This document shows, in pieces, positions 52,861 through 61,136 of a stretch of DNA of 64,000 nt. Source of the stretch: Myroides odoratus (GTDB taxonomy: Bacteria; Bacteroidota; Bacteroidia; Flavobacteriales; Flavobacteriaceae); assembly GCF_001549985.1 (NCBI RefSeq), contig NZ_LROZ01000011.1, positions 59,630-123,629 of the forward strand. Direction: 5' to 3'. A program made the translations under genes and the position numbers. The notes beneath the pieces are model-generated. The model had not been told where the DNA came from. It searched no databases and saw nothing but the letters and a program-made list of their open reading frames with translations. Positions within the stretch are counted from its first letter, which is position 1. Each line of letters begins with the position of its first letter.

Positions 52861-52877
52861 TGCTACAATTTGTAGCA
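52861..52877. promoter_or_regulatory. Inverted repeat upstream of recA, possible damage-response operator
   Basis: TGCTACA ATT TGTAGCA is a perfect 7+3+7 palindrome, 75 bases before the recA ATG. It has the size of a dimer-binding operator. No LexA box consensus for this family is known to me, so assignment to the SOS response is inference. Confidence 0.4.
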
Positions 52878-52952
52878 TAATTACATTTCACTCAGATTCT
52901 CTAATATTTTTATCTTATTTTTACATCAGTTAAGAATCAATAGTTCAAAAAA

Positions 52953-53957
52953 ATGAGTGCAGATAAAGAAGCTAAATTAAAAGCCTTACAGCTTACGTTA
53001 GATAAATTAGACAAAACCTACGGAAAAGGAACTGTAATGAAATTAGGAGATACAGCTGTGGAAGAAGTTGAAGTCATCTCTTCGGGTTCATTAGGTGTAG
53101 ACTTAGCTTTAGGGGTGAATGGATATCCGAGAGGAAGAATAATTGAAATATATGGACCTGAATCATCAGGAAAGACAACCTTAACCTTACATGCAATTGC
53201 AGAAGCACAGAAAGCTGGAGGTATTGCGGCATTTATTGATGCGGAGCATGCTTTTGACCGTTTCTATGCGCAAAAGTTAGGTGTTGATATTGACAACTTA
53301 ATCATTTCACAACCAGACAATGGAGAACAAGCGTTAGAGATTGCTGAAAACTTGATTCGCTCAGGTGCAATTGATATTGTTGTTATTGACTCTGTTGCTG
53401 CCTTGACTCCAAAAGGAGAAATTGAAGGAGATATGGGAGATTCCAAAATGGGATTACACGCTCGTTTAATGTCTCAAGCGTTGAGAAAATTAACTTCCAC
53501 AATTAGCAAAACGAATTGTACCGTTTTCTTTATTAACCAGTTGAGAGACAAGATTGGAGTGATGTTTGGTAGCCCTGAAACGACTACGGGAGGTAATGCA
53601 TTAAAATTCTATGCTTCTGTTCGTATTGATATTCGTCGTTCCACTCAAATTAAAGATGGAGAAAATGTAATTGGTAACCGCACTAAGGTTAAAATTGTAA
53701 AAAACAAAGTAGCACCTCCTTTCCGCACAGCAGAATTTGATATTATGTATGGTGAGGGAGTATCAAAAGTAGGTGAAGTATTGGATTTAGCTGTTGACTA
53801 TGAAATCGTGAAGAAAAGTGGTTCTTGGTTTAGCTATGGAGATACCAAACTAGGACAAGGTAGAGATGCTGTAAAATCTTTGATTAAGGACAATCCAGAA
53901 TTAATGGAAGAATTAGAACTAAAAATCAAAGAAGAAATTAAAAATAGAGAGGCTTAA
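52953..53957 (+). CDS. recA: Recombinase RecA
   Basis: A 334-residue RecA. The P-loop GPESSGKTT is at residues 68-76, then [34 protein letters not shown] and loop L2 around [18 protein letters not shown]. Every core motif is intact; the C-terminal tail is short and charged. It forms filaments on single-stranded DNA for recombination and repair. Start ATG is preceded by an A-rich leader, as usual in this phylum. It ends at a strong bidirectional terminator. Confidence 0.98.
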   Translation: MSADKEAKLKALQLTLDKLDKTYGKGTVMKLGDTAVEEVEVISSGSLGVDLALGVNGYPRGRIIEIYGPESSGKTTLTLHAIAEAQKAGGIAAFIDAEHAFDRFYAQKLGVDIDNLIISQPDNGEQALEIAENLIRSGAIDIVVIDSVAALTPKGEIEGDMGDSKMGLHARLMSQALRKLTSTISKTNCTVFFINQLRDKIGVMFGSPETTTGGNALKFYASVRIDIRRSTQIKDGENVIGNRTKVKIVKNKVAPPFRTAEFDIMYGEGVSKVGEVLDLAVDYEIVKKSGSWFSYGDTKLGQGRDAVKSLIKDNPELMEELELKIKEEIKNREA

Positions 53958-53976
53958 TTCAAGCTTTAAACATAAG

Positions 53977-54015
53977 AAAGAGCCGCTACATTAATTGATG
54001 TAGCGGCTCTTTTAT
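53977..54015. terminator. Bidirectional terminator between recA and plsC
   Basis: AAAGAGCCGCTACAT and ATGTAGCGGCTCTTT form a 15-bp perfect stem around TAATTG, with T runs, between convergent genes. Confidence 0.9.
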
Positions 54016-54044
54016 TTTGCGCAATCGCGCTATACTATTTATTT

Positions 54045-54806
54045 CTACCGCTTCTGCCTTCTTTCTTCTTCCCATTTTGTAACCACTTGATAAATGCTTT
54101 GATATGCTTGATCTTTAATTCTCTTTTTGTGGTCTTGCCCAATTGCTTGGGTTTCAATTGGAGGTAAAATAACCACAGGCACTACACCTGGTTTACCAAT
54201 ACCCCACTGAAAAGGAAAGTAATATTTGAGGTAGCCCATAGCAATTGGAACAATTGGGATTTGATGGTCAATAGCCAAACGAAAAGCCCCATCTTTAAAA
54301 CTATCCAATGCAATATTTCGATCATCAGGTACCCCTCCTTCTGGAAAAATACAAATACTCAATCCTTTATTGAGTTTATCTTGTGCACTTTGAAAAACTT
54401 GATACCTACTTTTTGAATCTTTACGATCGACTAAAATACAGGTCTTTTTATAAAAAAATCCGAATATAGGTAGCTTTGCTAACTCTTTTTTCCCTACAAA
54501 AACAAAAGGATTGTCTTTCACCAAAAGCAACATCATCATAATATCCATCATGGAGGTATGATTTGCAATGAACATATAACTCTTTCCTTTTTCTAACGGA
54601 TAAACCTGCTCAATATGATAGGACATCCCCATACCATAAAAAGTCAATCTAGCCCATAAACGCGCTACCTTATAAAAGGCTGGATAGGTTTGATCAGACC
54701 AAATTGTAATAAGAAGTAAAGGGGATAACAAAAGTATAACTATGAGCATCCAGAGGTAAAACCAAAAACGCCATAAAACACTAAAAAACGTGCGGATGTA
54801 TTTCAT
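54045..54806 (-). CDS. plsC: 1-acyl-sn-glycerol-3-phosphate acyltransferase
   Basis: A 253-residue membrane-associated acyltransferase of the PlsC type. An N-terminal hydrophobic segment (about residues 8-36) anchors it; the HX4D catalytic motif is NHTSMMD and the glycerol-phosphate-binding motif is FPEGG. It adds the second acyl chain to lysophosphatidic acid for phospholipid synthesis. Length is normal. A promoter is present at 54841-54872, and the gene is divergent from trpS. Confidence 0.9.
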   Translation of the reverse strand: MKYIRTFFSVLWRFWFYLWMLIVILLLSPLLLITIWSDQTYPAFYKVARLWARLTFYGMGMSYHIEQVYPLEKGKSYMFIANHTSMMDIMMMLLLVKDNPFVFVGKKELAKLPIFGFFYKKTCILVDRKDSKSRYQVFQSAQDKLNKGLSICIFPEGGVPDDRNIALDSFKDGAFRLAIDHQIPIVPIAMGYLKYYFPFQWGIGKPGVVPVVILPPIETQAIGQDHKKRIKDQAYQSIYQVVTKWEEERRQKR

Positions 54807-54840
54807 TCAACAATGCATTTTAAAATTGCTTGCAACCTAT

Positions 54841-54872
54841 CAAAAGTAAAAAATAAAGAAATGTTAAACCAA
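54841..54872 (-). promoter_or_regulatory. Promoter of plsC
   Basis: Minus strand TACTTTTG (54841-54848) with TTG 21 bases upstream (54870-54872), about 35 bases before the plsC ATG. Confidence 0.5.
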
Positions 54873-54911
54873 GGAAAATCAAAAAAAGAAAAACAATCCC
54901 AACAAATGCTA

Positions 54912-54919
54912 TATCTTTG
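54912..54919 (+). promoter_or_regulatory. -7 promoter element for trpS
   Basis: TATCTTTG matches TAnnTTTG fully and ends 25 bases before the ATG at 54945. It lies inside the longer open frame that begins at 54813, so it also argues against that earlier start. Confidence 0.55.
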
Positions 54920-54944
54920 CTATTATTATAAATACAAACACGCA

Positions 54945-55922
54945 ATGGCTAAAATTCTAACAGGAGTTCAAAGTACAGGAACTCCACACTTAGGGAATCT
55001 CTTAGGCGCAATTCTACCAGCAGTAGAAATGGCAAACAACAAAGAGAATGAGTCTTTTATTTTTATTGCGAATTTACATTCAGCAACACAAATAAAAGAT
55101 GCGAAAACATTACAGGAAAACACCTATAGTGTTGCGGCGACATGGCTTGCTTGTGGTTTAGATGTTAATCATGTAACTTTTTACCGCCAGTCTGACGTAC
55201 CGCAAACGACTGAGTTAACTTGGTATTTAAGTTGCTTCTTTCCTTTTCAACGTTTAACCTTAGCTCACTCTTTTAAAGATAAAGCAGAGGTTTTAGCTGA
55301 TGTCAACACCGGTTTATTTACCTATCCGATGTTAATGGCAGCAGATATTTTATTGTATGATGCTAATTTTGTTCCTGTAGGAAAAGATCAATTGCAACAT
55401 TTAGAAATTACACGTGATGTTGCTGCAAGATTCAATCATCAAATGGGAGAGACTTTTGTTTTACCTGATGCAAAAATTTCAGAAGATGTTATGATTGTAC
55501 CAGGCCTTGATGGAAACAAAATGAGTAAATCAAGAAATAACATCATCAATATTTTTGAAAACGACAAAGCGTTGAGAAAACAAGTGATGAGTATTGAAAC
55601 AGATAGTACTCCGTTAGAAGAACCGAAGAATCCAGATACATGTAATGTATTTACCATCTATAAATTACTAGCTACCCCTGAGCAAATTGCACAGATGCGT
55701 GCGAAATATGAAGGAGGAAATTACGGTTATGGACATGCTAAACAAGAATTATTCGAACTTATTGTAGAGAAATTCAAAGATGTTCGTACAAAATACGAGT
55801 ACTACATCAACAATTTAGAAGAAGTAGATCGCTTATTATTAGCGGGTGCATCAAAAGCATCAACAGTAGCAACAGCAACGCTAAATCGCGTTCGTGAAAA
55901 ATTAGGCTACGCCGTTAGATAA
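54945..55922 (+). CDS. trpS: Tryptophanyl-tRNA synthetase
   Basis: A 325-residue class I synthetase from MAKILTGVQ at 54945. The HIGH-like motif is PHLGN (about residues 15-19) and the KMSKS loop is GNKMSKSRNN near residue 195. The synthetase attaches tryptophan to its tRNA in the cytoplasm. The frame is open 132 bases further upstream, but that extension is Lys-rich, unlike TrpS N-termini, and would span the promoter. Length from 54945 is the family standard. Confidence 0.96.
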   Translation: MAKILTGVQSTGTPHLGNLLGAILPAVEMANNKENESFIFIANLHSATQIKDAKTLQENTYSVAATWLACGLDVNHVTFYRQSDVPQTTELTWYLSCFFPFQRLTLAHSFKDKAEVLADVNTGLFTYPMLMAADILLYDANFVPVGKDQLQHLEITRDVAARFNHQMGETFVLPDAKISEDVMIVPGLDGNKMSKSRNNIINIFENDKALRKQVMSIETDSTPLEEPKNPDTCNVFTIYKLLATPEQIAQMRAKYEGGNYGYGHAKQELFELIVEKFKDVRTKYEYYINNLEEVDRLLLAGASKASTVATATLNRVREKLGYAVR

Positions 55923-55930
55923 CAAAATAA

Positions 55931-55962
55931 GGGCACCCAAAAATTGGGTGCCCTCTTTTTTT
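55931..55962 (+). terminator. Terminator of trpS
   Basis: GGGCACCCAA, loop AAA, TTGGGTGCCC, followed by TCTTTTTTTT: a 10-bp GC-rich stem 8 bases after the stop. Confidence 0.9.
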
Positions 55963-55970
55963 ACCCAATT

Positions 55971-57080
55971 TTACTTCACACATTCAAAATATTTTCCAGG
56001 CAACGGTCGAACGAGCCCTTGCAATTCCAATTGTAATAAAATTGTACTCACTTTGTAAATAGGTAGGCTACATTGGAGCGCAATATGATCAATCACCGCT
56101 CTATTCGTATCCAATAAAAAATCATATACGATTTTTTCCTCTCCATGGAGATCAACAAACAGTCGCGGCTGAATGACCGGAGTTGGTTTTTTATTCTTAT
56201 CCCAATTCAACAACTCAATAAATTCCATCGGATCATTGAGCAGCTGTGCGCGATGTGTTCGAATCAACTCATTACACCCCTGACTCATAGGGTCGTCAAC
56301 TCGGCCAGGTACAGCAAAAACATCGCGATTATAGTCATTCGCAAATGTAATGGAGCTCATGGAGCCACCTTTTCGCGCACTTTCTACTACAATTGTAGCT
56401 TGACTACTACCAGCAACGAGTCGATTCCGCTGAATAAAGTTTTCTCGATCCATTTTACTTTGAATGGGAAACTCCGTCCATAGCCCCCCTTTTTCCATCA
56501 TTTTCTCCGCTATAGCGGTATGTTTCTCGGGATAAATCCGATGCAAGCCATGACCAAGAATTCCAAAGGTCTCCAAGCCAAAAGCCATGGCTTGCTGGTG
56601 CACACAAACATCAATTCCATAAGCTAAACCACTAATTATAATTGGATTATAGCTTTGTATCACTTCCATAAAACGCTTGCAAAAATCTAGTCCTCTAGAA
56701 GTTGGATTCCGAGTTCCTACAATACTCACCACATTTCGCATCGACCAATTGACTGGAACATTTCCCTTTGAAAACAACAAAAGGGGACTATCATCACATT
56801 GACGCAAAAAGTACGGATACTCCTTTGCTTGATAAAACAACGGTTGTATTGCTGCTTGCTGCATTAACTTCATTTCTTTTTCTGCCCAATGAACTCCCTT
56901 CTTTTGCACTATTTGCTGCGCCAAAGAGGCTGAAACCCGTTTTGCAACTAAAGCTTGATAAGAGGCCTCAAAGACCTCTTTCGCTGAACCAAAATTTTCA
57001 ATTAGTCGCTTTCCTGTAATGGGTCCCACTCCATTCACTTTGGTCAAAGCTAAAGTGAATAACAACTCTTCTTCTCTCAT
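55971..57080 (-). CDS. dprA: DNA-processing protein DprA
   Basis: A 369-residue protein that protects incoming single-stranded DNA and loads RecA in natural transformation. It has an N-terminal helix-hairpin-helix part (KVNGVGPITGKRLIE), the Rossmann-like DprA core (VSIVGTRNPTSRGLDFC, IISGLAYGIDVCVHQ, ILGHGLHRIYPEKH, GSSQATIVVESARKGGSM) and a C-terminal winged helix (about 305-365). All are present. It lies near recA in this window but is on the other strand and not in an operon with it. It is a single-gene unit convergent with trpS. Confidence 0.95.
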   Translation of the reverse strand: MREEELLFTLALTKVNGVGPITGKRLIENFGSAKEVFEASYQALVAKRVSASLAQQIVQKKGVHWAEKEMKLMQQAAIQPLFYQAKEYPYFLRQCDDSPLLLFSKGNVPVNWSMRNVVSIVGTRNPTSRGLDFCKRFMEVIQSYNPIIISGLAYGIDVCVHQQAMAFGLETFGILGHGLHRIYPEKHTAIAEKMMEKGGLWTEFPIQSKMDRENFIQRNRLVAGSSQATIVVESARKGGSMSSITFANDYNRDVFAVPGRVDDPMSQGCNELIRTHRAQLLNDPMEFIELLNWDKNKKPTPVIQPRLFVDLHGEEKIVYDFLLDTNRAVIDHIALQCSLPIYKVSTILLQLELQGLVRPLPGKYFECVK

Positions 57081-57213
57081 TAAAAATATGTTAATTAATT
57101 AAATTTTATTACCTTAGTGCAGGTAACATCAAAAATCTAACCATTCAGTACCAATTACTTAAGAAGTAGTTGTTGGTCCCTAAAATTGTTAATAAAAAAA
57201 TGCAGCTTATTAT

Positions 57214-57243
57214 TTGCTAAACCATTGGTTTAGACTACTTTTG
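57214..57243 (+). promoter_or_regulatory. Promoter of the HU/SPOR gene
   Basis: TTG (57214-57216), 19 bases, then TACTTTTG (57236-57243): a full match to both elements with ideal spacing. The -7 box ends four bases before the ATG at 57248, so the transcript would start at or beside the first codon. Confidence 0.6.
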
Positions 57244-57247
57244 TACT

Positions 57248-58180
57248 ATGAAGATGACTCAATATATATCAGCCTTATTATATCGCTATCCATGCGTTAT
57301 TGTTCCTGGATTTGGTGCTTTTATCACTGAAATCCAATCGTCTTTTTACGATGTAGAAAAACAATTGTTTTTCCCTCCACAAAAGCGAATTTCTTTTAAT
57401 AGAAATATTGTGAACAATGATGGATTGTTAGCGAATCACCTTGCTACGCAGGAACGCCTTTCTTATGAGGAAGCGGTTACGCGTATTCAAGCGATGGTTG
57501 CTGATTGGAATAACACCTTGACGTCATTTGACTCTTTAAACCTAGAATCAATAGGTATCTTCAGCTATAATGAAGAAAAAAGCTTGCAATTTGATCCTAT
57601 TCAGAATCAAAATTACTTGGCTACTTCTTTTGGTTTATCTACTGTAGGAGTTCAGTCAATTCAAAGAGAAGAAACGCATTCTACACCAGTTGTTTCTATT
57701 GAAACGGCTACTGGAAAAACAAGACGTACGGCTACGTTCTTCAAATATGCTTCTGTTCTTGTGCTTACGCTGGGAATTGGAAGTGTTTTGGTTCAAAACG
57801 GCTATACAGCTTATGTTAATGATCAAACCTTGTCGATTGAGAACAACGTCCAATCACAGGTTCAAAATAAACTTCAACAGGCTACTTTCATCATTGAGCC
57901 TTCAATGGATGCTATTGCATTGCCTGTAAAAGATGAAACTGTAATTATTACCAAGCCCTACCATTTAGTAGCTGCTGCGTTCCGCAGTGAAGAAAATGCT
58001 GCCATTGAGGTTGATATTTTAAAGAAAAAAGGCTTTGAGCATGCTTCTTTCTTAGGTCGTACAAAATATGGAATGTATCCGGTGGTATATGGAAGCTTTG
58101 TGACACACGAAGAAGCGAAAGATGCCTTAAAGGAAATTCACCGTACCACCAATAAGGAAGCCTGGATTTTTATTAAATAA
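57248..58180 (+). CDS. HU-CCDC81-like and SPOR domain membrane protein
   Basis: A 310-residue protein with two N-terminal HU-like domains of the CCDC81 bacterial type (about residues 3-60 and 62-130, with PCVIVPGFGAFITE and LNLESIGIFSYNEE), one membrane helix (about 164-183, YASVLVLTLGIGSVLV) and a C-terminal SPOR domain (about 237-310, PYHLVAAAFRSEENA ... KYGMYPVVYGSF). SPOR domains bind denuded peptidoglycan at the division site. The HU-like domains face the cytoplasm and could bind DNA or polymerise. The combination is characteristic of Bacteroidota. Start is either Met1 (57248) or Met3 (57254); the promoter leaves almost no leader. Confidence 0.85.
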   Translation: MKMTQYISALLYRYPCVIVPGFGAFITEIQSSFYDVEKQLFFPPQKRISFNRNIVNNDGLLANHLATQERLSYEEAVTRIQAMVADWNNTLTSFDSLNLESIGIFSYNEEKSLQFDPIQNQNYLATSFGLSTVGVQSIQREETHSTPVVSIETATGKTRRTATFFKYASVLVLTLGIGSVLVQNGYTAYVNDQTLSIENNVQSQVQNKLQQATFIIEPSMDAIALPVKDETVIITKPYHLVAAAFRSEENAAIEVDILKKKGFEHASFLGRTKYGMYPVVYGSFVTHEEAKDALKEIHRTTNKEAWIFIK

Positions 58181-58196
58181 TACGTTAAATATACCA

Positions 58197-58225
58197 ACCG
58201 AACGCGAAACGTTCGGTTTTTTTTT
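58197..58225 (+). terminator. Terminator of the HU/SPOR gene
   Basis: ACCGAACG, loop CGAAA, CGTTCGGT, followed by eight T residues. Confidence 0.9.
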
Positions 58226-58235
58226 GCTTTGTCTT

Positions 58236-58243
58236 TATCTTTG
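58236..58243 (+). promoter_or_regulatory. -7 promoter element for the thioesterase gene
   Basis: TATCTTTG, a full TAnnTTTG match, ends 16 bases before the ATG at 58260, immediately after the terminator of the previous gene. Confidence 0.5.
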
Positions 58244-58259
58244 CTAAAAATATATTTTT

Positions 58260-58769
58260 ATGAAGGCAAAATTAGTATCTGAATCCACTACTATAATCAG
58301 TGATTTAGTTCTTCCTGGAGAGACAAATCCACTAAACAATATGTTTGGAGGTGAACTATTAGCGCGTATGGACCGTGCGGCTGGTATTGCTGCTCGAAGA
58401 CATTCAAGAAGAATATGCGTTACAGCCTCTGTCAATCATGTTGCTTTTAATAAACCAATTCCTTTGGGAAGTGTTGTAACGATAGAAGCTAAAATTTCAA
58501 GAGCCTTTACTTCGTCTATGGAAATCTATTTAGACGTGTGGATTGAGGATCGCGAATCTGGAAATAAAACCAAAGCAAATGAGGCTATTTATACCTTTGT
58601 AGCAGTTGATGATATGGGAAATCCAGTACCTGTACCGGAATTAATCCCTGAGACTCCTTTAGAGCATCAACGCTTTGAAGCCGCTTTGAGAAGAAAACAA
58701 TTGAGCTTAGTATTGGCTGGAAAAATGAAACCTAGTGATGCTACCGAATTAAAAGCTCTTTTTAATTAA
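58260..58769 (+). CDS. Acyl-CoA thioesterase (hotdog fold)
   Basis: A 169-residue hotdog-fold thioesterase of the YciA/BFIT type. The block LPGETNPLNNMFGGELLARMDRAAGIAARRHS is characteristic, with the catalytic Asp in ARMD and the preceding Asn-Met-Phe-Gly-Gly turn, followed by VNHVAFNKPIPLGSVV. It hydrolyses acyl-CoA esters to free acid and CoA in the cytoplasm; chain-length preference is not evident. It is followed 11 bases later by the S1/P1 nuclease gene, so they share a transcript although functions look unrelated. Confidence 0.88.
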   Translation: MKAKLVSESTTIISDLVLPGETNPLNNMFGGELLARMDRAAGIAARRHSRRICVTASVNHVAFNKPIPLGSVVTIEAKISRAFTSSMEIYLDVWIEDRESGNKTKANEAIYTFVAVDDMGNPVPVPELIPETPLEHQRFEAALRRKQLSLVLAGKMKPSDATELKALFN

Positions 58770-58780
58770 TAAAACAAACA

Positions 58781-59569
58781 ATGAGAAAAATTTTATTGGC
58801 TTTCGCTTTAACCTTTTGCTTGTTACAAACTACGGCAATCTTTGCTTGGGGAACAACAGGACATCGCGTTATTGCAGAGATAGCAGAAAGAAACTTAAGT
58901 AAAAAAGCGAAAAAAGAACTCAAAAAAATCATTGGTAATCAACAATTGGCTTATTGGGCAAATTGGCCAGATTTTATCAAATCAGATCCGACTTGGAAAT
59001 TTGCAGATGGTTGGCATTATGTTAATATGCCTGGTGATTTAAGTCGTCTTGCTTTTGATCAAGAATTGAACAACTCTACCGATGAAAATCTATACAAACG
59101 AGCGCTGTTGATTATTGATGAATTAAAAAGCAACACTCTTACTTTAGAAGAAAAACAACAAAAACTGTATTTCTTGATCCACATCATCGGTGATGCGCAT
59201 CAACCATTACACATCGGAAGATCAGAAGATTTAGGAGGAAACAGAGTAAAAGTAGAATGGTTTAGAAAACCAATGAATTTACATAGTTTATGGGATTCTG
59301 CTTTGGTTGATTTTGACAAATATAGCTATACAGAATATGCGACTGTTCTGGATATTCACGACAAAGCATACAACCAAAATTTGGTACAAGGCAGTTTAGA
59401 AGATTGGATTTTTGATTCTTATTCTATTGCCAATGTCCTTTACAATAGTGTAGAAGAAAATGAGAATTTAAGCTACCGCTATCACTTTGATTTCAAAGAT
59501 ACTGTAGAGGCACAACTTTTAAAAGGTGGTCTGCGTTTAGCGAAACTGTTAAACGAAATCTATAACTAA
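58781..59569 (+). CDS. Secreted S1/P1-type nuclease
   Basis: A 262-residue zinc-dependent nuclease. A signal peptide (about residues 1-22, ending IFA) leaves Trp23 as the new N-terminus in WGTTGHRVIAEIAE, as in S1/P1 nucleases where the terminal Trp binds zinc. Zinc ligands follow in YWANWPDFI, DGWHYVN, LIHIIGDAHQPLHIG, GNRVKVEWF and NLHSLWDSAL. It cuts single-stranded DNA or RNA and removes 3' phosphates, outside the cytoplasm. It shares a transcript with the thioesterase gene and ends at a bidirectional terminator. Confidence 0.93.
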   Translation: MRKILLAFALTFCLLQTTAIFAWGTTGHRVIAEIAERNLSKKAKKELKKIIGNQQLAYWANWPDFIKSDPTWKFADGWHYVNMPGDLSRLAFDQELNNSTDENLYKRALLIIDELKSNTLTLEEKQQKLYFLIHIIGDAHQPLHIGRSEDLGGNRVKVEWFRKPMNLHSLWDSALVDFDKYSYTEYATVLDIHDKAYNQNLVQGSLEDWIFDSYSIANVLYNSVEENENLSYRYHFDFKDTVEAQLLKGGLRLAKLLNEIYN

Positions 59570-59570
59570 C

Positions 59571-59606
59571 AAAAAAAGAGCAAGTTTTCACTTGCTCTTT
59601 TTTTTA
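59571..59606. terminator. Bidirectional terminator after the S1/P1 nuclease
   Basis: AAAAAAAGAGCAAG and CTTGCTCTTTTTTT form a 14-bp stem around TTTTCA, between convergent genes. Confidence 0.9.
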
Positions 59607-59623
59607 TTCTATTACTTGATGAT

Positions 59624-61003
59624 TTATCTACTTCTTGAATAAGAGGAAGAAGATCCACTGCTGCTACTTCTTGAACTTGAGCTCGAACTTGACGAACTAC
59701 GTGAATAGCTTGGACTACTGCTTCCTGAACTATAGCTTGACGAACTACGAGAGTAACTTGGGCTGCTGCTTGAATTATAACTCGATGAGCTACGTGAATA
59801 ACTTGGACTACTACTTCCAGAATTATAACTTGATGAACTACGAGAATAGCTTGGGCTACTGCTGCTGCTCGAACTAGATCTTGAAGAGCTCGAACTGCTA
59901 CTGCGGGAATAACTTGGGCTACTACTGCTTGAATTTGACGCATTCGAATTTCCACGAGAATAGTAGGTGTTACTTGTCCCATTCGAATTAGATGAGCTTC
60001 GTGAATAATTCGTATTGGAGCTTGAATTTGCACTACTGTTGCTGTAACCGCTTCTTGAATAGTTTGAATTACTGCTATTATCCGTTGTACTACCGATTGC
60101 TTCTCCTCTCTTGTATGAATTATCCGAACCTGAAGAATAAGATCCTCTAGAATAATATGTATTGTCTACGCGATTGATATCTCGTGTATTTCCACTTGTA
60201 CTCGAAGAAGTAGTACTTCTCGAATATGAATTGCTATTATTGCTCGCCTCAGCATAAGCCGATCTAGAATTGGCTAATTCACGGCTGTTTGTATAGCCGT
60301 TATTTCGTTCGTAAAACGATTTATTGGGATTTGATCGCTCATAATAATCGCGTCGTACATCATTATACATGGTTCTTGTACTTCTGCTGTAGTAATTGTT
60401 TGTGTAGACATATCGGTTATTGTAATTGATATGATTATGCACATGGACTATATACGTTGGCGTTGGATAAGGCGAATAGTACGAATAGTATGAAGGATAA
60501 TATCCCCAATACCACGAAGAGTAGTATGGACGATAGGATACACCCCAAAACAAGCTAAACACAGGAGGTGTGACTACATATACGGGTTCATAAATGTAAT
60601 TGGGACCATATAAATAGCTATTTCCTACAATTTGCACAGAAACTTGATTACGGCGCTTATTTTTCTCAATTTCTATTGTAGCTACATCTTGATACATATC
60701 ACGGCCTAAAACGGCTTGAATGACGATTAAATGGGCATTCCCTTCTACTACTTCAATCACGCGAAGGTAATCTACATATCCGTCCTTATTTAAATCTAAG
60801 TTATTGATGCGTAAACTAGGGTCATTTAGGCGGTATTCAAAATCCTCTAAGTCTTTTGAATCACCAAAAATAGAAGCAACGGCTTGTAGATCTAAGTTAT
60901 CACTGATATCATAGTTCTGAGCGGTCACTACTGCATTTTGCGCTTGCACCGAAGTAGCAAACACAAAAAACAAGACGATTATATTATAATATAAAAACTT
61001 CAT
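59624..61003 (-). CDS. Exported Tyr/Ser-rich repeat protein of unknown function
   Basis: A 459-residue exported protein. A signal peptide (about residues 1-22, ending VQAQ) is followed by a small domain to about 130 (DISDNLDLQAVASIFGD, LDLNKDGYVDYLRVIE with an EF-hand-like Asp/Asn run, HLIVIQAVLGRDMYQDVATIE), seen in other Bacteroidota proteins of unknown role. Residues 130-215 are rich in Tyr and Pro (PYYSSWYWGYYPSYYS), and about 230-459 is low-complexity Ser, Tyr, Asn and Arg. Its last 105 residues repeat SPSYSRSSSS. The exported low-complexity tail could be adhesive or extend to the surface; this is a guess. It is a single-gene unit. Confidence 0.75.
   Translation of the reverse strand: MKFLYYNIIVLFFVFATSVQAQNAVVTAQNYDISDNLDLQAVASIFGDSKDLEDFEYRLNDPSLRINNLDLNKDGYVDYLRVIEVVEGNAHLIVIQAVLGRDMYQDVATIEIEKNKRRNQVSVQIVGNSYLYGPNYIYEPVYVVTPPVFSLFWGVSYRPYYSSWYWGYYPSYYSYYSPYPTPTYIVHVHNHINYNNRYVYTNNYYSRSTRTMYNDVRRDYYERSNPNKSFYERNNGYTNSRELANSRSAYAEASNNSNSYSRSTTSSSTSGNTRDINRVDNTYYSRGSYSSGSDNSYKRGEAIGSTTDNSSNSNYSRSGYSNSSANSSSNTNYSRSSSNSNGTSNTYYSRGNSNASNSSSSSPSYSRSSSSSSSRSSSSSSSSPSYSRSSSSYNSGSSSPSYSRSSSSYNSSSSPSYSRSSSSYSSGSSSPSYSRSSSSSSSSSRSSSSGSSSSYSRSR
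59627..59941 (-). repeat. Ser/Tyr tandem repeats encoding SPSYSRSSSS units
   Basis: Five copies of SPSYSRSSSS with spacers of 5 or more residues, about 45-48 bases per unit in the regular part. DNA copies are imperfect but strongly similar, so slippage or recombination could change copy number in frame. Confidence 0.75.
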
Positions 61004-61074
61004 TTTCTTCTACTATTTAAGTTGAACAGCTGTTGTATTTCAAATAATGTGCCAACAAATTATAACCAAGGTAC

Positions 61075-61108
61075 AAAAAAAGCCCTTACCGATATGGTAA
61101 GGACTTCT
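61075..61108 (-). terminator. Terminator of the PorP/OmpA operon
   Basis: CCTTACC and GGTAAGG pair around GATAT with outer AG/CT pairing, and T residues follow on the minus strand, 29 bases after the OmpA-family stop. Confidence 0.75.
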
Positions 61109-61136
61109 TAAAATATACTAAACTTAATTCTTTTAA

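Larger units (their letters stand above)
52526..52952. other. Divergent intergenic region between kup and recA
   Basis: 427 bases with the kup promoter near 52580 and a 17-bp perfect inverted repeat at 52861-52877. No gene or structured RNA was recognised; 52620-52850 appears unremarkable AT-rich DNA. Confidence 0.5.

Noticed and set aside
54813..54944. N-terminal extension of trpS
   Set aside because: It is Lys/Gln-rich spacer translation containing the promoter box at 54912-54919 and the divergent plsC promoter.
59566..60033. 155-codon open frame on the minus strand inside the Ser-rich gene
   Set aside because: It is another frame of the Ser/Tyr repeat DNA, with a monotonous Val/Ile/Gln/Ala composition and no start signal. 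The 459-residue frame with signal peptide explains the region.
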